Of a stretch of DNA of 12,100 bases, positions 6,013-12,100 are shown one piece after another. The stretch is taken from contig JASHSY010000242.1 in the NCBI GenBank assembly GCA_030040825.1, positions 1-12,100 of the forward strand, given 5' to 3'. The stretch comes from Xanthobacteraceae bacterium. Lineage in GTDB: Bacteria; Pseudomonadota; Alphaproteobacteria; Rhizobiales; Xanthobacteraceae. A model generated the notes under the pieces. That model was not told where the DNA came from and made no database searches. It was given only the letters and a program-made list of their open reading frames with translations. A program made the translations under genes and the position numbers. The first letter of the stretch is position 1, and each line of letters begins with the position of its first letter.

Positions 6013-6726
6013 ATGGCGAGGTCGAATTACCGACGGGTGATCGTCAAGCTCTCCGGCGAGGCCCTCAGTGGGTCTGAGACGTTCGGCATCCACCAGCCGA
6101 CCATCGACGGGTTCGCTGCCGATCTCGTCGCCGCCCATAAGCTCGGCATCGGGGTCGGCGTCGTAGTCGGTGGCGGCAACATCTTGCGCGGGGCGCAGAT
6201 TTCCCAAGACGGCCTTTCGCGGCCGACCGCGGATTCGATGGGCATGCTGGCTACGGTGATGAACGCGCTGGTCCTGGAAACCGCGATCGAGCGCGCCGGC
6301 GTGAGCGCACGCACCATGTCGGCGTTGGCGATGCCACAGGTGTGTGAGACTTATGAGCGGCAGCGCGCGCTGCGACACTTGGAAGACGGGCGGATCATCG
6401 TGTTCGCCGGCGGAACCGGCAACCCGTATTTCACCACCGATACGACTGCTGTCTTGCGCGCCGCCGAGATGGGATGTGACGCGGTGCTCAAGGCCACCGA
6501 CGTCGACGGCGTTTACACCGCCGATCCGAAGAAGGATCCGCAAGCCAAACGCTACGAGCGACTTGATCACCAGGAAGCGCTCGACCGCAACCTGAAAATC
6601 ATGGACGCGACAGCGTTCGCGCTTGCCCGGGAGAACCGAATGCCTATCATCGTTTTCTCGATCCGCAACACAGGCGCGATCGAAACCGTCTTACGCGGAA
6701 AAGGTCACTTCACCACCGTCGGCTGA
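6013..6726 (+). CDS. pyrH: UMP kinase (uridylate kinase)
   Basis: Phosphorylates UMP to UDP with ATP, the committed step from UMP to all other pyrimidine nucleotides. This is the bacterial hexameric enzyme of the amino-acid kinase superfamily, not the eukaryotic NMP-kinase fold. Visible motifs: KLSGEAL at 12-18 (ATP/phosphate loop), GGGN at 53-56, FAGGTGNPYFTTDT at 131-144 (UMP binding), and DVDGVYTADPKKDP at 163-176. Length of 237 aa is standard. The ATG at 6013 has GAGGGG at 5995-6000, a rather long 12 bases away. It lies 50 bases after tsf and 42 before frr in the canonical order. Confidence 0.98.
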   Translation: MARSNYRRVIVKLSGEALSGSETFGIHQPTIDGFAADLVAAHKLGIGVGVVVGGGNILRGAQISQDGLSRPTADSMGMLATVMNALVLETAIERAGVSARTMSALAMPQVCETYERQRALRHLEDGRIIVFAGGTGNPYFTTDTTAVLRAAEMGCDAVLKATDVDGVYTADPKKDPQAKRYERLDHQEALDRNLKIMDATAFALARENRMPIIVFSIRNTGAIETVLRGKGHFTTVG

Positions 6727-6768
6727 CCGCCTGATGGGGAAAACGGCCGCCGGATCGCGGAGGGTGCC

Positions 6769-7332
6769 ATGGCACCGACGACATTCGACATGAATGACAT
6801 CAAGCGTCGCATGCAGGGTGCGATAGCTGCGCTCAAGCAGGAGCTGGCCGGCTTGCGCACCGGGCGGGCATCAAGCGGCCTGCTCGAACATCTGCAGGTC
6901 GAGGCCTACGGCAGCCACATGCCGCTCAATCAGCTCGCTACCATCGCGGTTCCGGAGCCGCGGCTGCTCAACGTCCAGGTTTGGGACCGCTCGATGATCC
7001 ATCCGATCGAAAAGGCGATCTCAGCCGCCAATCTTGGGTTGACGCCTTCGACAGAAGGGCAGGTCATAAAGCTCCGCGTTCCGGAAATGAACGAGGAGCG
7101 GCGACGTGAAATCGTCAAACTCGCGCATAAGTACTGCGAAGCCGCACGCGTCGCGGTCCGCCACGTCCGTCGCGATGGTCTCGATCTCCTCAAGAAGCTC
7201 GAAAAAGACCACAAGATCAGTGAGGATGAGCACGAACGTCATTCCGGTGAGGTGCAGAAAGCGACCGACGCCACCATCGGCGAGGTCGACAGGCTTCTGG
7301 CCGGCAAGGAAAAGGAGATCATGACCGTTTGA
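6769..7332 (+). CDS. frr: Ribosome recycling factor
   Basis: Acts with EF-G to split the post-termination ribosome and release mRNA. The 187-aa length matches the family (about 185). Signatures seen: LRTGRAS at 29-35, the VPEPR and VWDRSMIHPIEKAI blocks of domain II (about 61-84), and the domain I helix with ARVAVRHVRRD (126-136), which contains the conserved arginines important for activity, followed by the KDHKISEDEHERHSGEVQKATD region. GGAGGG at 6759-6764 sits four bases before the ATG. The stop codon overlaps the start of uppS, suggesting translational coupling. Confidence 0.98.
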   Translation: MAPTTFDMNDIKRRMQGAIAALKQELAGLRTGRASSGLLEHLQVEAYGSHMPLNQLATIAVPEPRLLNVQVWDRSMIHPIEKAISAANLGLTPSTEGQVIKLRVPEMNEERRREIVKLAHKYCEAARVAVRHVRRDGLDLLKKLEKDHKISEDEHERHSGEVQKATDATIGEVDRLLAGKEKEIMTV

Positions 7333-8108
7333 GCGATCCGGCCCGATCGAGAGAACAGGAACGGGCGCCGCTTCTGCAAGGAGGCGACAGCTTCGATGTA
7401 CCGCGCCACGTCGCTATCATCATGGATGGCAACGGACGTTGGGCGGCGGCGCGCGGATTGCCGCGGGTCGAAGGCCACCGCCGCGGCGTGGAAGCCTTGC
7501 GCCGGACCGTGCGCGCGGCGGCCGACCTCGGCATTTCCGTTCTGACGATCTTCTCCTTCAGCTCGGAGAATTGGTCGCGTCCGCCGTCGGAGATCAGCGA
7601 CCTGATGGCGCTGCTGCGCCGCTTCATCCGCAACGACCTGGCCGAATTGCACAACAGCAATGTGAGGGTGCGCGTCATCGGCGAGCGCGAAGGCCTTGAT
7701 CGCGACATTTGCCTGTTGCTGCAGGAAGCCGAAGACCTCACACGTGGTAACGACGGGCTGACGCTGGTCGTTGCCTTTAACTACGGGGCGCGCCAGGAGA
7801 TCGCGCTGGCGGCGCAGCGACTTGCCGTCGATGTGGCGCAGGGCCGGTTGTCGGCCGCCGAGATAACGCCGGAGCGCATGGCCAGTTATTTGCACGCTCC
7901 CGACATTCCCGATCCCGACGTGATTATCCGCACCAGCGGCGAACAGCGGATGTCGAATTTTCTGCTCTGGCAGGCCGCTTACAGCGAACTCGTTTTCCTG
8001 CCGATCAACTGGCCCGATTTCGACCGCGCCGCGCTTGAAGGCGCGATTGTGGAATACCGCCGCCGTGAGCGCCGCTTCGGCGGATTGGCCGCGACCGGCG
8101 CGACCTGA
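7329..8108 (+). CDS. uppS: Undecaprenyl diphosphate synthase (cis-prenyltransferase), TTG start
   Basis: Condenses isopentenyl diphosphate onto farnesyl diphosphate to make the C55 lipid carrier for peptidoglycan and other surface polymers. Motifs: MDGNGRW with catalytic Asp33, SSENWSRP at 78-85, NYGARQEI near 151-158, and the C-terminal IIRTSGEQRMSNFLLW with Arg201, Arg207 and then Glu220, which match E. coli Arg194, Arg200 and Glu213 with a constant offset of 7. The protein ends in the usual RRERRFGG region. No ATG or GTG lies in frame ahead of the DGNGRW motif, so the TTG at 7329 is chosen; it overlaps the frr stop in the bases TTGA, with AAGGAG at 7312-7317 upstream. cdsA starts 9 bases after the stop. 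Confidence 0.96.
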   Translation: MSDPARSREQERAPLLQGGDSFDVPRHVAIIMDGNGRWAAARGLPRVEGHRRGVEALRRTVRAAADLGISVLTIFSFSSENWSRPPSEISDLMALLRRFIRNDLAELHNSNVRVRVIGEREGLDRDICLLLQEAEDLTRGNDGLTLVVAFNYGARQEIALAAQRLAVDVAQGRLSAAEITPERMASYLHAPDIPDPDVIIRTSGEQRMSNFLLWQAAYSELVFLPINWPDFDRAALEGAIVEYRRRERRFGGLAATGAT

Positions 8109-8117
8109 TCAGCAAAC

Positions 8118-8999
8118 GTGACTGCAGCCAACCAACGCGACGGCCGCGCCGGCAAGGCACGCGGCGAAAGCAACCTGCGAACCCGTGCCGCCTCGGCGGC
8201 CGTCCTAGTCCCGATTGCGCTGATCGCGACCTACATTGGCGGGTGGCTTTTTGTGGTGGTTTGCATAGCAGTTGCCGGCGGCATCCTGTGGGAATGGACG
8301 TCGCTTGCCGCCGGCCGTGCCGAGGCGCGGGTGTTCGTTCCGGGCGCAGCTGGACTGCTGATAGCCGGCATTCTTGCGGGCTTCGGTTTGGCAAGCGCTG
8401 CGGTGGGTGTCGTCCTGGCCGAGGCCATGCTTGCGGCGTTGGTGATCGTCGCGTGGCCGCGTGAGGATGAGAGTCTTGACCCGGCAGGTTGGGCGGCAGG
8501 TGGCGTTGTCTATGCTGGTGCCGCGCTGCTGCCGTCGATCCTCGTACGAAATGACCCGAATTGGGGTCTTACGGCACTTTATTTTCTCTTCGCAACTGTT
8601 TGGATTACTGATATTTTTGCCTACTTCTTCGGACGACTGATCGGCGGTCCCTTGCTGTGGCCGGCCGTCAGTCCGAAAAAGACTTGGTCGGGGGCCATTG
8701 GGGGAACGATCGGAGGGGTTGCCGCCGGCATAGCCGTTGCCTATGCCGCGGGGACGGCCAAGCTTGGGATTGTCGGGATTATGGCATTGTCACTCTCCGT
8801 GCTGTCCCAAATCGGCGATTTGTTCGAATCCGCCGTGAAGCGGCAATTTGGCGCAAAGGATGCCAGCCAGCTCATTCCCGGTCATGGCGGGCTGATGGAC
8901 CGGCTCGACGGCTATATCGCTGCCGCCCTGGCGGCCGCGTTGATCGGCGTTTGGCACGCGGGAGTGGGTTCGCCCGGGACGGGCTTGCTGGTATGGTGA
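8118..8999 (+). CDS. cdsA: Phosphatidate cytidylyltransferase (CDP-diglyceride synthase)
   Basis: Integral inner-membrane enzyme that makes CDP-diacylglycerol from phosphatidate and CTP, the precursor of all the cell's phospholipids. The polar N-terminus (about 1-25) is followed by multiple hydrophobic segments (about 27-55, 75-112, 125-142, 150-175, 192-232, 265-280). The family signature lies at 230-264: SQIGDLFESAVKR, then KD, then IPGHGGLMDRLD, with the metal-binding acidic residues and the GHGG turn intact. SPKKTWSG at 185-192 is also typical. Length of 293 aa is normal. The start is GTG at 8118 without a good Shine-Dalgarno, so coupling to uppS is likely; dxr starts 4 bases after the stop. 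Confidence 0.95.
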   Translation: MTAANQRDGRAGKARGESNLRTRAASAAVLVPIALIATYIGGWLFVVVCIAVAGGILWEWTSLAAGRAEARVFVPGAAGLLIAGILAGFGLASAAVGVVLAEAMLAALVIVAWPREDESLDPAGWAAGGVVYAGAALLPSILVRNDPNWGLTALYFLFATVWITDIFAYFFGRLIGGPLLWPAVSPKKTWSGAIGGTIGGVAAGIAVAYAAGTAKLGIVGIMALSLSVLSQIGDLFESAVKRQFGAKDASQLIPGHGGLMDRLDGYIAAALAAALIGVWHAGVGSPGTGLLVW

Positions 9000-9003
9000 A
9001 CCG

Positions 9004-10227
9004 ATGAAGCAAAGCCAGCCCCTTGCGCGCGTTGAACTTTCGCCGGTACCGCGGTCGGTCACGTTGTTGGGCGCTACCGGCTCGATCGGCTCGAGCACTG
9101 TCGATCTGCTACGCCAGGAGCCCGGCCGTTACCGCGTCGAAGCGGTCACTGCGCATCGCAATGCGGAGGCGCTGGCCCGGCTTGCGCGCGAACTCGGCGC
9201 TCGCTTTGCGGCCGTTGCCGATCCTGCAGCATACGGCGCGCTTAAAGACGCATTGTCAGGCTCCGGGATTGAGGCCGGCGCTGGCGTCGACGCGATGGTC
9301 GAAGCGGCCTTGCGGCCCGCCGATTGGGTAATGGCCGCGATCACCGGCGCTACCAGCCTGAAACCGACGCTCGCCGCTGCAGAACGCGGTGCAACCGTTG
9401 CCCTCGCCAATAAGGAATGCCTCGTCTGCGCTGGCGCGCTTTTTATGCGCCAAGCCGCCGCCGCCGGCGCACGCGTTTTGCCGGTCGATTCGGAACACAA
9501 TGCGATTTTTCAGGCGCTTGGCGCCGGCCGTCGGGAGGACGTTCGCCGCATCATCTTAACTGCATCCGGAGGGCCGTTCCGGACTTGGCGGCCGGAAGCG
9601 ATCCGCCAGGTGACGCTCGAGCAAGCCCTCAAGCATCCGACCTGGACGATGGGTCAGAAAGTTACCATCGACTCCGCCACGCTCATGAATAAGGGCCTTG
9701 AACTCATCGAGGCCCATCACCTGTTCACGCTGCCGCCCGAAGCGCTCGACGTGGTCGTGCACCCACAATCGGTCATTCACGGTTTAGTGGAATATCGCGA
9801 CGGCTCGGTCGTCGCGCAGCTTGGCTCCCCCGACATGCGCATCCCAATCGCGCATTGCCTCGCCTGGCCGGTGCGCATGGGCACCCCGGCTGCGCGGCTT
9901 GATCTTGCCCGCCTCGCCACATTGACGTTCGAGGAGCCCGATCCGATCCGGTTTCCGGCACTGGCACTCGCCCGCCGGGCGCTCGCTGTCGGCGGAGCCG
10001 CGCCGACAATCCTCAACGCCGCGAACGAAATCGCGGTACGTGAATTCATCGACCGCAAGTTAGGATTTGGCGGTATTCCCGCGCTGGTCGAGGCCACACT
10101 CGACGCTGCCGAGCGCCAAGGCGCAATGGCCGAGCCACAATCCGTCGAGGACGCGCTCGCTATTGACCATAATGCAAGAAGGTTAGCCGCTGACCTCTTG
10201 CCCGAAATTGCCGCAATGGCATCGTAG
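9004..10227 (+). CDS. dxr: 1-deoxy-D-xylulose 5-phosphate reductoisomerase
   Basis: Converts DXP to MEP with NADPH, the first committed step of the non-mevalonate isoprenoid pathway, supplying the precursors used by UppS two genes upstream. Seen: NADPH-binding GATGSIG at 23-29, ANKEC at 135-139 (Cys where E. coli has Ser in ANKES), the metal site D162-S163-E164 within VDSEHNAIFQ, ASGGPFR, then HPTWTMGQKV and MNKGLELIEAHHLF with Glu233, the counterpart of E. coli Glu231, and HPQSVIHG. Length of 407 aa is usual. The ATG at 9004 has no strong Shine-Dalgarno and lies 4 bases after cdsA, so it is probably translated by coupling. Confidence 0.98.
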   Translation: MKQSQPLARVELSPVPRSVTLLGATGSIGSSTVDLLRQEPGRYRVEAVTAHRNAEALARLARELGARFAAVADPAAYGALKDALSGSGIEAGAGVDAMVEAALRPADWVMAAITGATSLKPTLAAAERGATVALANKECLVCAGALFMRQAAAAGARVLPVDSEHNAIFQALGAGRREDVRRIILTASGGPFRTWRPEAIRQVTLEQALKHPTWTMGQKVTIDSATLMNKGLELIEAHHLFTLPPEALDVVVHPQSVIHGLVEYRDGSVVAQLGSPDMRIPIAHCLAWPVRMGTPAARLDLARLATLTFEEPDPIRFPALALARRALAVGGAAPTILNAANEIAVREFIDRKLGFGGIPALVEATLDAAERQGAMAEPQSVEDALAIDHNARRLAADLLPEIAAMAS

Positions 10228-10250
10228 CGTTAACACTGGTTGGGGAATCC

Positions 10251-11423
10251 GTGGGCGGGGCAGGCAACGTTATGGGGTCGTTCGTATTGTCGCATTTGCA
10301 CGCGCTCGGCGGCGGCTTTGTCGGGTACGTCATTCCCTTTTTGTTCGTGCTCAGCTTGGTCGTGTTTTTCCACGAACTCGGTCACTTCTTAGTCGCGCGC
10401 TGGTGTGGCGTACGCATCCTGGTGTTCTCGATCGGCTTTGGACCCGAAATCGTCGGATTTAATGATCGCTACGGCACCCGGTGGAAAATCTCCGCGATTC
10501 CGCTTGGCGGCTTCGTCAAATTTTTTGGTGACGAGAACGCTGCCAGCGCCCCCGATACGGCCAGCCTTGCGGGAATGAACGCGCAAGAGCGGTCGCAAAG
10601 TTTCATTTTCCAGCCAGTCATCAAGCGGGCGGCGATCGTTGTCGCCGGACCGCTCGCGAATTTTGCGTTGGCGATCGTGATCTTTGCCGCAGTGTTCATG
10701 CTCTACGGCAAGCCGACCATGAGCGCTCGCGTCGATGCCGTTCAGCCCGGCAGTGCCGCATCAGAGGCGGGATTTAAGCCCGGCGATGTCGTGGTCGCCA
10801 TTGACGGGCATGACATCGATAATTTCGCCGAGATGCAGCGAGTCGTCAGCGGCAGCGCCAACGAGACACTTACGATCACAGTCGAGCGCGACGGCGCCCG
10901 CACCGTACTGCATGCGACCCCGGCTCTCAAAGAGGTCAAGGACAACTTCGGTAACGTGGAGCGCATCGGGATTCTCGGCATCAGCCGCTCGATGGCGCCG
11001 GAAGATTTGAAACTGCACGTGGTTGGTCCGGCGCAGGCAGTCTCGATGAGCGTCGGGGAAACATGGTCGGTCATCGACCGGACTATGCGTTACATCGGCG
11101 GGGTCATCGCCGGTCGCGAAGCGGCGAATCAACTTGGCGGCCCGATCCGTATTGCGCAAATGTCGGGCCAAGTGGCGAGCTTCGGCTTTGTCCCGTTAAT
11201 TCAGCTGGCTGCCGTGTTGTCCATTTCGATCGGGCTCTTAAACCTTTTCCCGATACCGCTGCTCGACGGCGGTCACCTTTTGTTCTACCTGATCGAAGGA
11301 GTACGGGGCCGGCCGCTATCAGAAAAGGCCCAGGAAGTGGGTTTCCGTATTGGCCTCGCGATTGTCTTGATGTTGATGATATTTGCAACTTTTAATGACA
11401 TCGTCCATCTGACAACGTCCTGA
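10251..11423 (+). CDS. rseP: Site-2 zinc metalloprotease RseP/MmpA, single PDZ domain
   Basis: Intramembrane protease that cuts single-span membrane substrates, such as the anti-sigma factor RseA in E. coli or the PodJ remnant in Caulobacter (where it is called MmpA). The active site HELGH is at 41-45 in the first membrane segment (about 22-44), and the third zinc ligand Asp339 is in NLFPIPLLDGGH (about 330-341). Membrane segments also at about 127-152 and 366-384. One PDZ domain spans roughly 158-235, beginning near VDAVQPGSAASEAGFKPGDVV; E. coli RseP has two. The start may be GTG 10251 (GGGGA at 10242-10246) or ATG 10272. It lies 23 bases after dxr. Its natural substrate here is unknown. 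Confidence 0.96.
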   Translation: MGGAGNVMGSFVLSHLHALGGGFVGYVIPFLFVLSLVVFFHELGHFLVARWCGVRILVFSIGFGPEIVGFNDRYGTRWKISAIPLGGFVKFFGDENAASAPDTASLAGMNAQERSQSFIFQPVIKRAAIVVAGPLANFALAIVIFAAVFMLYGKPTMSARVDAVQPGSAASEAGFKPGDVVVAIDGHDIDNFAEMQRVVSGSANETLTITVERDGARTVLHATPALKEVKDNFGNVERIGILGISRSMAPEDLKLHVVGPAQAVSMSVGETWSVIDRTMRYIGGVIAGREAANQLGGPIRIAQMSGQVASFGFVPLIQLAAVLSISIGLLNLFPIPLLDGGHLLFYLIEGVRGRPLSEKAQEVGFRIGLAIVLMLMIFATFNDIVHLTTS

Positions 11424-11585
11424 GGCGACACCGGAAACCGGCTCCCCTCCAGGGGGGAGACAGGGGCCGATTCAGGGCGCTGAGCCACTGCGGGGAGTAT
11501 TGTCACCGTTTGAGACGTAAGCTGAGGGAGACTACGAGCAACCCGCCCTGAGGGCGGCCACGGGGGTAGTAAGGGCGCTTTGCGA
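11424..11585 (+). other. rseP-bamA gap with two GC-rich hairpins
   Basis: I see no gene in these 162 bases. CTCCCC (11442-11447) pairs with GGGGAG (11454-11459) across a 6-base loop, and CCGCCC (11543-11548) pairs with GGGCGG (11552-11557) across TGA. Neither is followed by a T-run. G-rich runs and the two compact inverted repeats suggest a decayed dispersed repeat rather than coding or simple spacer DNA. No promoter matching the rhizobial consensus is evident, so bamA may be read from upstream or from an unrecognised (for example alternative sigma) promoter. Confidence 0.45.
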
Positions 11586-12100
11586 ATGAAGATGTGTGTT
11601 TGGGTAAGACGAGGGCTTGTCGTGGCCGGCTTGCTCCTCGCCTTGGTGGCGGGCGTCGGGTCGGGGACTGCGCTCGCGCAGACTGCGCCGGGAAGCGTAG
11701 CCGTGAATTCCATCGTGGTGGAGGGCAACCGCCGCGTCGAAGCCGATACTATCCGCTCCTACTTCAAAGTTGGGCCCGGCGAGCGCATCGATGCTGCCAA
11801 GATCGATAGCGCGCTCAAGGCGCTCTATGCCTCGGGTTTGTTTCAGGACATCCATATTTCGCAGTCGGGCGGCAAGTTGGTCGTGACGGTGGTGGAAGCC
11901 GCGGTCATCGACCGCGTCGCATTCGAAGGCAATAACAAGATTAAAGACGAACAGCTGCAGCAGGAAATCCAGTCGAAAGCGCGCGGCACGCTGTCGCGCG
12001 CCACCGTGCAGGCCGACGTCCAGCGCATTATTGAAGTGTATCACCGCAACGGGCGGTTCGATGTTCAGGTCGTTCCTAAAATCGTCGAGCGGCCGAACAA
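11586..12100 (+). CDS. bamA: Outer membrane protein assembly factor BamA, 5' part only
   Basis: Core of the BAM complex that folds beta-barrel proteins into the outer membrane. About 171 codons are present and the frame runs open off the window end. The N-terminus is a signal peptide: positive start (K2, R8, R9), hydrophobic core about 10-25, and an ALA-QT cleavage site after residue 31. POTRA 1 follows (VNSIVVEGNRRVEADTIRSY, with the typical KALYASGLFQDI at about 78-89), then POTRA 2, starting near VIDRVAFEGNNKI and including the VQRIIEVYHRNGRFDVQV segment. The ATG at 11586 has AAGGG at 11571-11575; the ATG at 11592 is an alternative. The position after rseP is canonical. The barrel domain lies outside the window. 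Confidence 0.95.
   Translation, partial: MKMCVWVRRGLVVAGLLLALVAGVGSGTALAQTAPGSVAVNSIVVEGNRRVEADTIRSYFKVGPGERIDAAKIDSALKALYASGLFQDIHISQSGGKLVVTVVEAAVIDRVAFEGNNKIKDEQLQQEIQSKARGTLSRATVQADVQRIIEVYHRNGRFDVQVVPKIVERPN

Noticed and set aside
7239..7895. A 218-codon minus-strand frame across frr and uppS
   Set aside because: Antisense shadow of two certain genes, with no recognisable domain.
1..12100. CRISPR array, tRNA/rRNA gene, insertion sequence or prophage
   Set aside because: No spaced direct repeats, no cloverleaf-like segments, no transposase or phage-type frame; the gene order is the standard core cluster.

Overview
The window is a stretch of core chromosome from an alphaproteobacterium, most likely Hyphomicrobiales (Rhizobiales) of the Bradyrhizobium / Rhodopseudomonas / Xanthobacteraceae kind. 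The evidence is GC-rich coding sequence, protein sequences of that type (for example a ribosomal protein S2 with a C-terminal helix-hairpin-helix extension), promoters resembling the rhizobial CTTGAC-N17-CTATAT consensus, LexA boxes of the alphaproteobacterial GTTC-N7-GTTC form, and an intergenic palindrome beginning CGTCATTGCGAG of a kind common in these genomes. All genes found are on the + strand. Family-level placement is inference.

Layout. Positions 1-63 hold a compact SOS-type promoter: a -35/-10 pair overlaid by two perfect LexA boxes in opposite orientation. It drives a very short open reading frame (64-162, 32 codons) with a strong Shine-Dalgarno sequence, coding for a single-span membrane peptide. 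After a 127-base gap comes dnaE (290-3766), the replicative DNA polymerase III alpha subunit. A promoter and a structured leader (about 3781-3914) precede rpsB (3915-4916), followed by a palindromic repeat, then tsf (5039-5962), pyrH (6013-6726), frr (6769-7332), uppS (7329-8108), cdsA (8118-8999), dxr (9004-10227), rseP (10251-11423), a 162-base hairpin-rich gap, and the 5' part of bamA (11586 to the window end).

How the genes work together. From rpsB to bamA this is the widely conserved cluster linking translation (S2, EF-Ts, ribosome recycling factor), UMP supply (PyrH) and envelope building: Dxr feeds the isoprenoid pathway, UppS makes the undecaprenyl carrier from it, CdsA makes CDP-diacylglycerol for phospholipids, RseP is an intramembrane protease and BamA inserts outer-membrane proteins. 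uppS to rseP are tightly packed or overlapping and look co-transcribed.

The most interesting item is the unannotated 32-aa gene under double LexA control at the left edge. It has the design of SidA, the SOS-induced small membrane inhibitor of cell division in Caulobacter, and it lies just upstream of the replicative polymerase gene. Function is inferred from architecture and regulation, not from recognised sequence similarity. The rest is ordinary core genome with several regulatory or repeat structures worth checking.
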